Part shown: piece after piece, positions 1 through 8,194 of the stretch
Layout of the letters: each line of letters begins with the position of its first letter
Position numbering within the stretch: position 1 is the first letter of the stretch
NCBI RefSeq assembly: GCF_002845745.1
Contig: NZ_PIUM01000010.1
Coordinates: 1 to 64,000, forward strand
Direction: 5' to 3'
Source: Telmatospirillum siberiense
Lineage (GTDB): Bacteria > Pseudomonadota > Alphaproteobacteria > Rhodospirillales > Magnetospirillaceae
Length of the DNA stretch: 64,000 bases
Translations under genes and position numbers: made by a program
Notes under the pieces: model-generated
Told to the model about the DNA's origin: nothing
Seen by the model: the letters and a program-made list of their open reading frames with translations, nothing else
Database searches by the model: none

Positions 1-112
1 GAGGGGCTTCCAACAACGCCACCAGAGCTTCCGTCTGCGACGCGCTCAGGGGCAACGGGGGAATGCCAAACGCGGCGCGTTCGGCGACATGTTGGCGATA
101 TGCTTCAAGCAC
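1..112 (-). CDS. acnB: aconitate hydratase B, N-terminal fragment (cut by window edge)
   Basis: The minus strand from 112 encodes 37 residues beginning VLEAYRQHVAERAAFG and continuing through IPPLPLSASQTEALV, which I recognise as the start of AcnB, the TCA-cycle aconitase that interconverts citrate and isocitrate. The start codon is GTG at 112-110, preceded by the purine-rich stretch GAGAGGA. The rest of the gene lies outside the window. It is divergent from ccmA; the 292 bases between them (113-404) must hold both promoters, but I see no specific operator there. Identity is from memory of the family N-terminus only. Confidence 0.8.
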   Translation of the reverse strand, partial: MLEAYRQHVAERAAFGIPPLPLSASQTEALVALLEAP

Positions 113-404
113 GGCAAAATCCTCTCGATGAATGTTGCGAGTGATGTGCATGACCGATGGCTTCGTCCCGTTGCGACGAGATCGGGGGATTCGCTAGACC
201 GCCACAGCTTTTCGGTATCGGAAAGCGGTACCATAGCACTCTTGAATGGCAGGTAAAACCTAAGAAAAATCGGGTTTTTCGGCGCGGGCCCCCCATCGGC
301 GGTCGGATCCCGATTCCGCCGCCCGGTCGGCGGTTTAAGGGCGTCGTTCTGGAATCGATGGAATTTACTTGGCCTCTCCTGCGCTTTTGATATGTTGCGC
401 AGCC

Positions 405-1079
405 ATGACCAATGGCCATCCTCCCTCCACCTTTTCCGGTGAAAAGCTCGTCTGCATTCGCGGTGAACGCGTCGTCTTCACGCAACTTGGGTTCAGCGTC
501 GCGACCGGTGAGGCGCTGCTGCTGCTGGGACCCAACGGAAGCGGGAAGTCGAGCCTGCTGCGTCTGATGGCCGGCTTGCTGAAGGCTGCGTCGGGGCATT
601 TGTCGTGGAATGGCGTGCCCGTCCTCGAAGACCGCGAGGAGCACGCCGGGCGCATTCATTACGTCGGTCACCACGACGCCATCAAGCCGGTCCTGTCGGT
701 GCGGGAGAACTTGCGTTTCTGGGCCCGCCTGCATGACCCCGAGGCCGGTGACGCCACGGCCGCCCATGCCTTGGAGCGGTTGGGTCTGACCCATCTGGCC
801 GAGGTGCCGGGGAAGATGCTGTCCGCCGGACAGAAGCGCCGCTTGAATCTGGCCCGCCTGCTGGCGGCGCCGGCGCCGCTCTGGCTTCTCGACGAGCCGA
901 GCGTGGCGCTCGACCGTGCTTCGGTGAAGGTTCTCGAAGGCATCATCGCTCAGCACCGCGCGGCCGGCGGCATGGTCATCTTGTCGACTCACGCCGACGT
1001 CGACCTGCCGGGAGCGGGGGAATTGCATTTGGATCACTTCGCCGCGCCGGCCGGCTCAATGGCGGGGGTCTGGGCATGA
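405..1079 (+). CDS. ccmA: cytochrome c biogenesis heme exporter ATP-binding protein CcmA
   Basis: This is the ATPase subunit of the CcmABCD complex, which releases holo-CcmE (heme-loaded chaperone) from CcmC at the inner membrane. The 224-residue product has a Walker A motif (GPNGSGKSS), an ABC signature (LSAGQKRRLNLAR) and a Walker B segment (LWLLDEP). An in-frame TTG at 369 would add 12 residues, but the ATG at 405 fits the family N-terminus better. Its stop overlaps the ccmB start by four bases (ATGA), so translation is probably coupled. It is the first gene of a nine-gene ccm operon. Confidence 0.93.
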   Translation: MTNGHPPSTFSGEKLVCIRGERVVFTQLGFSVATGEALLLLGPNGSGKSSLLRLMAGLLKAASGHLSWNGVPVLEDREEHAGRIHYVGHHDAIKPVLSVRENLRFWARLHDPEAGDATAAHALERLGLTHLAEVPGKMLSAGQKRRLNLARLLAAPAPLWLLDEPSVALDRASVKVLEGIIAQHRAAGGMVILSTHADVDLPGAGELHLDHFAAPAGSMAGVWA

Positions 1080-1741
1080 ACCGTCTGTTCGAAATCGTCC
1101 GCCGCGATCTGCGCCTTGCTCTTCGTCAAGGCAGCGATAGCGTGATGGTGGTGACCTTCTTCGTGCTGACGGTGATTTTGTTTCCCTTCGGCATCGGTCC
1201 CGAAGCCAATATTCTGGAGCGGGTCAGCCCCGGTGTGCTATGGGTGACGGCGTTGCTGGCCTCGATGTTGTCTCTCGATCGGTTGTTCCAGGCGGATTAT
1301 GAGGATGGCAGCCTGGAATTGCTGGCTTTGACCCCGACAGCATTGGAAGTGCTGGTGATCGGCAAGGTGATCGCCCATTGGTTGACGACGGGCCTGCCCT
1401 TGATGATCGCCGCGCCGGTGCTGGCGGTGCTTCTGCATATGAACGGCGACGGTTTCGTCGCCTTGCTGGTGACGATGCTGCTGGGTACGCCGACCTTGAG
1501 TTTGGTCGGCGCGATGGGGGCGGCTCTGGTATTGGGGGCCCGGCGTGGTGGCGTTCTGCTGTCGCTGCTGGTGCTGCCGCTCTACATTCCCGTGCTGATC
1601 TTCGGCGTCGGAGCCATCGACGCGGTCGTGCAGGGATTGGAGTCGGGGGCCCAATTGCTGGTGCTGGGCGGCATTCTGCTGGCGGCATTACCACTGGCGC
1701 CGCTGGCGGCGGCGGCGGCATTGCGTCAGGCTTTGGAATAA
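1076..1741 (+). CDS. ccmB: heme exporter membrane protein CcmB
   Basis: CcmB is the integral membrane partner of the CcmA ATPase. The 221-residue product is mostly hydrophobic, with about six membrane segments alternating with short charged loops, and its length is normal for the family. It starts inside the stop of ccmA (ATGA overlap). A gap of about 80 bases separates it from ccmC; I see no strong terminator there, so the operon probably continues. Confidence 0.93.
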   Translation: MNRLFEIVRRDLRLALRQGSDSVMVVTFFVLTVILFPFGIGPEANILERVSPGVLWVTALLASMLSLDRLFQADYEDGSLELLALTPTALEVLVIGKVIAHWLTTGLPLMIAAPVLAVLLHMNGDGFVALLVTMLLGTPTLSLVGAMGAALVLGARRGGVLLSLLVLPLYIPVLIFGVGAIDAVVQGLESGAQLLVLGGILLAALPLAPLAAAAALRQALE

Positions 1742-1820
1742 AAATACGCCGGCCTTCGCAATAAAAGGCCAGGCGTCAGCGTCTAGGCGGCAGGCGAACA
1801 CTAGGGATGGATATTCGGTT

Positions 1821-2576
1821 ATGCAGGGACTAGCGAATCCGGCTCGGTTTATGCGTTTGTCGAAGGTCGTGCAGCCGTGGCTGGCCTTGGCCAGCGTCCT
1901 TTTGATCGGTGTCGGCCTTTACTTCGCCTTGTTCGGTTCTCCGGCCGATTATCAGCAGGGACAGACAGTACGGATCATGTATGTGCATGTCCCGTCGGCC
2001 TGGCTCGGCATGGTCGGCTACACGACGATGGCCCTGGCCAGCGCGGTCGGTCTCATCTGGAAGCATCCCTTGGCCGATCTGGTGGCCAAGGCGGCGGCGC
2101 CGATCGGGGCCAGTTTCACCTTCCTTTGCCTGGCGACCGGCTCGCTGTGGGGAAAACCGATGTGGGGAACCTGGTGGGCCTGGGACGCGCGCCTGACCAG
2201 CATGTTGATTCTCCTGTTTCTCTATCTGGGTTACATGGCGCTGCAGAGCGCCTTCGATGATCCGGGGCGCGGTGCGCGGGCGGCTGCAATCCTGGCCTTG
2301 GCCGGATTCATCAATGTCCCGATCATCAAGTTTTCGGTGGATTGGTGGAAAACATTGCACCAGCCCGCCAGCCTGATGAAAATGTCGGGCCCGACGCTTC
2401 CCCCGTCGATGCTGACGCCCCTGTTGCTGATGGTGGCGGGTTTTACCTGTTTTTTTGTGGTGGTCTTGCTGCTTCGGGTCCGCGCGGAAATCATCGCCTC
2501 GAAAATTCGGGCGATTCGCTTGACGCAGATCCACGGATCGCACGAAAGCCCGCTCGCGGACCGGTTGGCCGGCTGA
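1821..2576 (+). CDS. ccmC: heme handling protein CcmC
   Basis: CcmC places heme on the periplasmic chaperone CcmE. The 251-residue membrane protein contains the tryptophan-rich WWD signature (GTWWAWDARLTS) that binds heme, and about six membrane segments. Conserved periplasmic histidines are expected on both sides of this motif; HVPSAWLGM and the segment around WWKTLHQPAS fit them. The gene lies between ccmB and ccmD in the usual order. Confidence 0.94.
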   Translation: MQGLANPARFMRLSKVVQPWLALASVLLIGVGLYFALFGSPADYQQGQTVRIMYVHVPSAWLGMVGYTTMALASAVGLIWKHPLADLVAKAAAPIGASFTFLCLATGSLWGKPMWGTWWAWDARLTSMLILLFLYLGYMALQSAFDDPGRGARAAAILALAGFINVPIIKFSVDWWKTLHQPASLMKMSGPTLPPSMLTPLLLMVAGFTCFFVVVLLLRVRAEIIASKIRAIRLTQIHGSHESPLADRLAG

Positions 2577-2591
2577 GGAGGCGCAAGGGTT

Positions 2592-2783
2592 ATGGACAGC
2601 ATTGCGACATTTTTCGAGATGGGTGGATATGCCCGCTTCGTCTGGCCGGCTTATGGGTTGGTTGGTCTGGTGACCGTGGGGCTTTTGGTGACGAGCCTGC
2701 GCACATTGCGGGTTCGGGAACGGGCATTGGCGGCTTTGCAAGAAGAAATGCCCGGCCGGCGAGGGAGAAGCAGGGATCTTTAA
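2592..2783 (+). CDS. ccmD: heme exporter small subunit CcmD
   Basis: This 63-residue protein has one membrane segment (around WPAYGLVGLVTVGLLV) followed by a basic tail, the pattern of CcmD, which links CcmABC and helps release holo-CcmE. Sequence conservation in this family is weak; the call rests on size, topology and its position between ccmC and ccmE. The residues GGYARFVWPAY match the typical CcmD start. Confidence 0.9.
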   Translation: MDSIATFFEMGGYARFVWPAYGLVGLVTVGLLVTSLRTLRVRERALAALQEEMPGRRGRSRDL

Positions 2784-2808
2784 GATCCCTAAGGGAGAGC
2801 ATAAGGCG

Positions 2809-3252
2809 ATGACCCGCAAGCAACGTCGACTGTATTTCGTATTGCTGGGGATGGTGGCGCTGGGTGGCGCGGCGGCACTGGTTTTGACGGCGATGAACGA
2901 CACCCTGGTCTATTTCTACACGCCGGCCGATCTCCAGACGAAACATGTGAGTCCGGATCGCCGGCTGCGCATCGGCGGGCTCGTCGAGCAGGGGTCGATC
3001 CAGCATCAGGGCGATGTGGTGCATTTCGTCGTGACGGACCTGACGGCGACGCTTCCCGTCGTCTATCGCGGTGTTCTGCCGGATCTGTTCCGTGAGGGGC
3101 AGGGCGTGGTGACCGAAGGCAAGCTGGACGGCCAGGGACTGTTCCACGCCAGCGAGGTTCTGGCCAAGCACGACGAGAATTACATGCCGAAGGAAGTGGC
3201 CGAGGCGATCAAGAAATCCGGCCAGTGGCAGGAAGAAGGAAAGAAGCCATGA
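2809..3252 (+). CDS. ccmE: periplasmic heme chaperone CcmE
   Basis: CcmE binds heme covalently through a histidine and carries it to CcmF. The 147-residue product has one N-terminal membrane anchor (LLGMVALGGAAALVL), an OB-fold domain, and the heme-binding motif KHDENYMP near residue 120-128, where the His is the attachment site. The preceding bases AAGGGAGAGCATAAGGCG provide a Shine-Dalgarno sequence. The stop codon overlaps the ccmF start. Confidence 0.95.
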   Translation: MTRKQRRLYFVLLGMVALGGAAALVLTAMNDTLVYFYTPADLQTKHVSPDRRLRIGGLVEQGSIQHQGDVVHFVVTDLTATLPVVYRGVLPDLFREGQGVVTEGKLDGQGLFHASEVLAKHDENYMPKEVAEAIKKSGQWQEEGKKP

Positions 3253-5240
3253 TCCCGGAACTCGGGCAATTTACGCTGATCGTGGCGTTGTTCGTCGCCA
3301 TCGTGCAGTCGGTCGTGCCGATGGTGGGCGCGGCGCGGGGAGACCGGGCCTGGATGGAAATGGCGCGACCGGCGGCCTTGGCGCAGTTCGCGCTGGTCGT
3401 GACGGCCTTCGGCGCCTTGATGGCCTGTTACATCACCAGCGATTTCTCGGTGCTGAACGTGGTGCAGAACTCCCACACCGACAAGCCGCTGCTTTATAAG
3501 ATTTCCGGCGTCTGGGGCAATCACGAGGGGTCGATGCTGCTCTGGGTGCTGATCCTGAGCGGCTATGGCATGGCGGTGTCGGTGTTCGGCGGCAATCTGC
3601 CGCCCGGCCTGCGCGCCCGCGCCCTGTCGGTGCAGGCGATGATCGCCTGCGGTTTCCTGCTGTTCATCCTGTTCACCTCCAATCCCTTCGCCCGCGTCGA
3701 TCCGGCGCCGCTGAACGGCGACGGCCTCAATCCGCTGTTGCAGGATCCCGGCCTGGCTTTCCATCCGCCCTTCCTCTATCTCGGTTATGTCGGCTTCTCG
3801 ATGGCCTTTTCCTTCGCCATCGCCGCCCTGATCGAAGGCCGGGTGGACGCCGCCTGGGCCCGTTGGGTGAGGCCTTGGACCCTGGTGGCCTGGTGTACCC
3901 TGACGCTCGGTATCGCCATGGGGTCCTGGTGGGCCTACTACACCCTGGGCTGGGGTGGCTGGTGGTACTGGGATCCGGTGGAAAACGCCTCCTTCATGCC
4001 ATGGCTGGCGGGTACGGCGCTGCTTCATTCGTCGATCGTGGTCGAGAAGCGCGATACGCTGAAGGCCTGGACGATTCTCCTGGCCATCGTCACCTTCTCG
4101 CTGTCTCTGCTGGGGACCTTCCTGGTGCGTTCCGGGGTGTTGACATCGGTCCACAGCTTTGCCGCGGATCCGTCGCGCGGCGTATTCGTCCTGGGCCTTC
4201 TCGTGGTGGTGGCCGGCGGCTCTCTCACCTTGTTCGCCATTCGCGGACCGGGGTTGAAGGGGGGCGGCCTGTTCACGCCCCTGTCGCGCGAAGGCAGTTT
4301 GCTGTTGAACAATGTGCTGATGAGCACGGCGGCCGGAACGGTTCTGCTGGGCACGCTCTATCCGTTATTCGCCGACGCCCTCGACATGGGCAAGGTTTCC
4401 GTCGGTCCGCCGTTCTTCAATGCGGTGTTCATTCCCCTGATGGTGCCGATGGTGATGACCATGGCGGTCGGGCCGCTGCTGTCCTGGAAGCGGGGCGATC
4501 TGGCGGGGGCGCTTGGCCGGCTCAAGGTGGCCGGAGTGCTGACCGTCGTGGTGATGGTCGCGACTTGGCTTCTTGCCGGCGGAAGCGCCGGGCCGTTGTG
4601 GGCTGCGGGCGGTCTCGGCCTGGCGGCCTGGCTGTTCCTCGGCAGCCTGACCGAGTGGGCCGAGCGGGTGCGGCTGTTCCGCGCGCCTCCGGCTGAAACG
4701 CTGGAGCGGATCTTCCGGTTGCCCAGATCGGCCTATGGAATGCTGATAGCGCATGCGAGCGTGGCCATCATCATCGCCGGTATCACCGGGTCGGCCGCCT
4801 GGACCACCGAGAAGATCCAGGTGATGCATGTCGGCGATGTGGTGAGCGTTGCCGGTTACGATCTCCGGCTGGCGGGAATCCAGGACAACATTCCCGGGCC
4901 GAACTACGTGTCCCTGCGGGCTCACTTCAGCGTGACCCGGAATGGTTCGGCGGTGACCGAACTTTATCCGGAAAAACGGATGTACCGGCAACCGCCGCGG
5001 CCGACAACGGACGCGGCGATCCACACCAACTTCATCGGCGATCTCTATGCCGTGGTCGGCGATCCGGACGGAACGGGCGGCTTCGTTACGCGGGTTTACT
5101 TCAATCCGCTGGTTCCCTGGATCTTCATCGGGGCGGTGATCATGGTGATCGGCGGCCTGGTGTCGCTGACCGACCGCCGCTACCGGGTCGGCGCGCCGGT
5201 GCGAACGGCGCGGGCGGCCGCCGCGAAGGGACGGGCATGA
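3249..5240 (+). CDS. ccmF: cytochrome c heme lyase subunit CcmF
   Basis: CcmF, with CcmH and CcmI, ligates heme from CcmE to apocytochromes c. The 663-residue product has many membrane helices and a WWD domain (GWGGWWYWDPVENA). I chose the ATG at 3249, which overlaps the ccmE stop in ATGA, over an in-frame GTG at 3225 that would extend the overlap. The gene is followed, again with ATGA overlap, by ccmG. Length is typical for the family. Confidence 0.95.
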   Translation: MIPELGQFTLIVALFVAIVQSVVPMVGAARGDRAWMEMARPAALAQFALVVTAFGALMACYITSDFSVLNVVQNSHTDKPLLYKISGVWGNHEGSMLLWVLILSGYGMAVSVFGGNLPPGLRARALSVQAMIACGFLLFILFTSNPFARVDPAPLNGDGLNPLLQDPGLAFHPPFLYLGYVGFSMAFSFAIAALIEGRVDAAWARWVRPWTLVAWCTLTLGIAMGSWWAYYTLGWGGWWYWDPVENASFMPWLAGTALLHSSIVVEKRDTLKAWTILLAIVTFSLSLLGTFLVRSGVLTSVHSFAADPSRGVFVLGLLVVVAGGSLTLFAIRGPGLKGGGLFTPLSREGSLLLNNVLMSTAAGTVLLGTLYPLFADALDMGKVSVGPPFFNAVFIPLMVPMVMTMAVGPLLSWKRGDLAGALGRLKVAGVLTVVVMVATWLLAGGSAGPLWAAGGLGLAAWLFLGSLTEWAERVRLFRAPPAETLERIFRLPRSAYGMLIAHASVAIIIAGITGSAAWTTEKIQVMHVGDVVSVAGYDLRLAGIQDNIPGPNYVSLRAHFSVTRNGSAVTELYPEKRMYRQPPRPTTDAAIHTNFIGDLYAVVGDPDGTGGFVTRVYFNPLVPWIFIGAVIMVIGGLVSLTDRRYRVGAPVRTARAAAAKGRA

Positions 5241-5800
5241 TGCCGAAGCGTTGGACCACGGTTCTGCCGCTTGCCGTTTTCGCGGTGCTGGTGGCGTTCT
5301 TCGGGTGGCGGCTGGTGCTGATTACCCGGGGCGACGCGCCGAACATGATACCGTCGGTGATGATCGACAAGCCGGCGCCCGGCTTCGATCTGCCTCCGCT
5401 GGTCCTCGACCGGCCGGGGTTGAAGACCGCCGATCTGGGCGGAAAGGTCACCCTCATCAACTTTTTCTCGTCCTGGTGCATTCCCTGCCGGGCCGAGCAT
5501 CCCCTGCTGGTCGATCTGATGAACCAGTCAATGGTGCAAGGCAAGCTGTTGCTTGTGGGGATCGATTACAAGGACAGGCCGGAGGACGGCCGGGGCTGGT
5601 TGAGCCGGCTCGGTAATCCCTATCAGGCCATCGCCATGGACCGGGACGGCCGTGTCGGCATCGATTTCGGTGTCTATGGCGTTCCCGAAAGCTATTTGAT
5701 CGATCGACAGGGGCGGATCCGCTACAAGCAGGTCGGACCGTTTACTCCCGATGATATCCGGGAGAAGCTGCTGCCGCTGGTCGCGGAGTTGAACAAATGA
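5237..5800 (+). CDS. ccmG: thiol:disulfide interchange protein CcmG/DsbE
   Basis: CcmG is a membrane-anchored thioredoxin-like protein that keeps the apocytochrome heme-binding cysteines reduced. The 187-residue product has an N-terminal anchor and the active site SSWCIPCRAEHP (Cys-x-x-Cys), and the later GVYGVPESYLID segment contains the cis-proline. Two adjacent ATGs (5237 and 5240) are possible starts; the first forms an ATGA overlap with ccmF. The stop overlaps ccmH. Confidence 0.94.
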   Translation: MMPKRWTTVLPLAVFAVLVAFFGWRLVLITRGDAPNMIPSVMIDKPAPGFDLPPLVLDRPGLKTADLGGKVTLINFFSSWCIPCRAEHPLLVDLMNQSMVQGKLLLVGIDYKDRPEDGRGWLSRLGNPYQAIAMDRDGRVGIDFGVYGVPESYLIDRQGRIRYKQVGPFTPDDIREKLLPLVAELNK

Positions 5801-6342
5801 AAATGAGCGCTTTGCCGCGGGCGGTTCCGGGGAGGTTGCCGGCGAGACCGCCCGTCCGCTGGCTGGGCTGCCTGTTCGCAGTCCTGCTTCTATTGCCTTT
5901 CATGCAAGGGCCGGCCCGGGCGGTTCAGCCCGACGAGGTTCTGAAGGATCCGCAATTGGAAACGCGGGCCCGGGACCTGAGCAAGGATCTGCGATGCCTG
6001 GTTTGCCAAAATCAATCCATTGACGATTCCGATGCCGATCTGGCGCGCGACTTGCGTGTTCTGTTGCGCCAGCGGCTGGTGGCGGGTGATAGCGACGCCC
6101 AGGCCAAGCAATATCTGGTCGACCGTTATGGCGATTATGTGCTGCTGAAGCCGCCTTTCAAGACGACGACCCTGGTTCTTTGGTTGGGGCCGCTCGTTCT
6201 GCTGTTGTGCGGTATCTGGGTGGCGGTGGGATTCTACCGGCGCCGCGGGGCTGCCCAGGGGGAAACGGAAGCCAGCATTCCGTTGAACGAAGCCGAACAA
6301 AAACGGCTCTCGAAGTTACTGGCGAACGAAAGAAAGAGATGA
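5797..6342 (+). CDS. ccmH: cytochrome c maturation protein CcmH (CcmL type)
   Basis: CcmH carries the LRCLVCQNQSIDDSDA motif; its two cysteines take part in thiol exchange with apocytochrome c. The 181-residue product has an N-terminal membrane segment or signal (around LGCLFAVLLLLPFMQG), the Cys-containing domain, and a second C-terminal membrane helix (VLWLGPLVLLLCGIWVAVGF). It starts in ATGA overlap with ccmG and ends seven bases before ccmI. Confidence 0.93.
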   Translation: MKMSALPRAVPGRLPARPPVRWLGCLFAVLLLLPFMQGPARAVQPDEVLKDPQLETRARDLSKDLRCLVCQNQSIDDSDADLARDLRVLLRQRLVAGDSDAQAKQYLVDRYGDYVLLKPPFKTTTLVLWLGPLVLLLCGIWVAVGFYRRRGAAQGETEASIPLNEAEQKRLSKLLANERKR

Positions 6343-6349
6343 GCTGGCG

Positions 6350-7594
6350 ATGACGCTTTGGATATTGTTCTCCGCCGTAACCCTGGGAGTTCTGCTGATT
6401 CTGGTGGTTCCCCTGTTGCGGCGCCAGACGGCGGCCCCGGCGCGGATCGCCTATGACATCGTGGTCTATCGGGACCAGTTGGCCGAAGTCGAGCGCGATG
6501 TCGAACGTGGCCTTTTGAACGAGAGCCAGGCCGAGGCGGCGCGGACCGAAATCCTCCGCCGCATGCTGGCGGCGGAAGATGCCGAGTTGGCGGCCCCGCA
6601 GTCGGAATACCGGCTGGGTGGGGGGCGCCGGTTGCGTATGGCGACCGCCCTGGTGATCCTGATCGGCTTGCCGCTGGGGTCCTTCGGTCTCTATGGGATG
6701 TTGGGCGAGCCCTCGTTGCCGGGGCAACCCTATTCCAGCCGACAGGCGGATCCGGATCTCAAGATGACCGAGATGGCGGCCAATCTGGCCGCCGGATTGA
6801 AGGCCAAGCCCGAGGCCGACGGATTTGCCACGCTGGCCGAAACCTATTTCGCCTTGCGCCGCTACGGCGAAGCCGCCGACGCCTTCCGGCAGGCCATCAC
6901 CATGGGTCTGATCGATGGTCAAATGCTGGCATCGCTGGGCGAATCGCTGACCTTGTCCAATAATGGCGAGGTCATTCCCGACGCCCGGACGGCCTTTCAG
7001 CAGGCATTGACCCTGGATCGCCAGGAGCCCCGGGCGCGTTTCTATCTGGGGCTGGCCAAGGCGCAGACGGGACATTTCGCGGAAGCGGTGTCGATCTGGC
7101 GCGACCTGGAAAAAGGCAGTCCCGGCGATGCGCCCTGGCTGCCCATGCTAAAGGAGCACATCGCCCTTTACGCCAAACAGGGCGGCTTCGATCCGGCCTC
7201 GATCAAGCCGATCCCACCGATGCCGGAAGGGGGGAAAACAGCCGAAGGTCCCAATCCGCACGCGGCCATGGGCATGGGGAGCACCCAGGCCGAAGGTGCG
7301 CCCAAAGGCCAAGTGGCCGGCTTGCCGGGCGGAGATGCTTCGGCGGCTATCCTGGCGCAAACTCCGGAAGAGCGGAAACAGACCGTCAAGGCGATGGTCG
7401 ATGGGCTCGCCGCCCGGATGGAGCAGAATCCCAACGATATCGACGGCTGGGTCCGTCTGGCCCGGTCCTATCAGTCTCTGGGTGACCTGGGCAAGGCCCG
7501 CCAGGCCTGGTCGAAACTGCTCAATGTTTTGCCGCCCGACAGCCCGCTGCGGGCCGAGGTGGCCAAACAATTGGCCGAACTGCCGAAAGGCTGA
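6350..7594 (+). CDS. ccmI: cytochrome c maturation TPR protein CcmI
   Basis: CcmI binds the C-terminus of apocytochromes c and brings them to the CcmFH lyase. The 414-residue product has an N-terminal membrane helix, a cytoplasmic loop typical of CcmI (around VYRDQLAEVERDVERGLL), a second helix (ATALVILIGLPLGSFGLYGM) and TPR-like repeats in the rest (for example FATLAETYFALRRYGEAADA and WVRLARSYQSLGDLGKA). It closes the ccm operon and is followed by a hairpin pair. Confidence 0.92.
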   Translation: MTLWILFSAVTLGVLLILVVPLLRRQTAAPARIAYDIVVYRDQLAEVERDVERGLLNESQAEAARTEILRRMLAAEDAELAAPQSEYRLGGGRRLRMATALVILIGLPLGSFGLYGMLGEPSLPGQPYSSRQADPDLKMTEMAANLAAGLKAKPEADGFATLAETYFALRRYGEAADAFRQAITMGLIDGQMLASLGESLTLSNNGEVIPDARTAFQQALTLDRQEPRARFYLGLAKAQTGHFAEAVSIWRDLEKGSPGDAPWLPMLKEHIALYAKQGGFDPASIKPIPPMPEGGKTAEGPNPHAAMGMGSTQAEGAPKGQVAGLPGGDASAAILAQTPEERKQTVKAMVDGLAARMEQNPNDIDGWVRLARSYQSLGDLGKARQAWSKLLNVLPPDSPLRAEVAKQLAELPKG

Positions 7595-7634
7595 GGTTCG
7601 GCCCCCAGGGGGCGGTAAGGAATCGAGAGACGAC

Positions 7635-7716
7635 TTGGGGCCTGTCGCGAAATTATCGCTTCAGGCCCCAAGGTTTTATGCCCAGTCTCGATTGAGTCTT
7701 CCTCATCGAGACTGGG
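7635..7716. terminator. two adjacent hairpins between convergent ccmI and the nrfJ-like gene
   Basis: TTGGGGCCTG at 7635-7644 pairs with CAGGCCCCAA at 7662-7671 and is followed by GGTTTTATG, a plausible terminator for the ccm operon. CCCAGTCTCGAT at 7681-7692 pairs perfectly with ATCGAGACTGGG at 7705-7716, directly behind the stop of the minus-strand gene, and may end that transcript. Neither has a long T run. Confidence 0.6.
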
Positions 7717-7718
7717 GA

Positions 7719-8090
7719 TTACTTCGCGGCGACAACCTCGACGCCACCGATGAAGTAGACCTTCTCGAAGGTCCGATCGAGGGTCTTGCTGTGGTAGTTC
7801 GCCATCAGCATCCCTTCTGCCCAGCGGATGGCCGTGCCCTTTTTCAAATCGACGGCGGGAGCCGCCAGCCACTGATCGCCGGCGTCGCCATTGACGTGGA
7901 TATAGACGTAACTGCTGGCCGGAATGGTCTCGAGGACGGTACCGGTATGGGTGGGGCCGGACGGAACGTTCTGTCCGATTGGCGGGTGTCCGGCGGGCAT
8001 CTGCATGGGGCTCTGACCCGTGGGCATTTGCGCGACGGCGACCGCCATGGGGCTGAGGGTCAGCAGGGCGACAAGAAATGGCAGGCGCAT
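7719..8090 (-). CDS. NrfJ-like small exported OB-fold protein
   Basis: The 123-residue product starts at the ATG at 8090 with a clear signal peptide (MRLPFLVALLTLSPMAVAVA), then a Met/Pro-rich linker (TGQSPMQMPAGHPP), then a compact beta domain: GTVLETIPASSYVYIHV, DQWLAAPAVDLKKGTAIRW and NYHSKTLDRTFEKVYFIGGV. That pattern of a GxVxET strand, a WxAAP loop and an FHSKTL-like motif is what I remember from NrfJ-related proteins encoded near cytochrome c nitrite reductases and other multiheme cytochromes. The true role is unknown. It sits next to the ccm operon, which suits a link to c-type cytochromes, but that is inference. A longer reading from 8198 lacks support. Confidence 0.7.
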   Translation of the reverse strand: MRLPFLVALLTLSPMAVAVAQMPTGQSPMQMPAGHPPIGQNVPSGPTHTGTVLETIPASSYVYIHVNGDAGDQWLAAPAVDLKKGTAIRWAEGMLMANYHSKTLDRTFEKVYFIGGVEVVAAK

Positions 8091-8194
8091 GAAGCGGCTC
8101 CTTGATGGCTGAGAGACAATAAAAAGCCCGGCAGCGACGGAAGATGAAAGAGAGGGCCGATGCCTGGCCGGTTGGAAAGGAAGGTGCGTGGGCA

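Noticed and set aside
105-1037. A 310-codon minus-strand frame across acnB and ccmA
   Set aside because: It conflicts with the ABC motifs of ccmA on the plus strand and has no recognisable domain.
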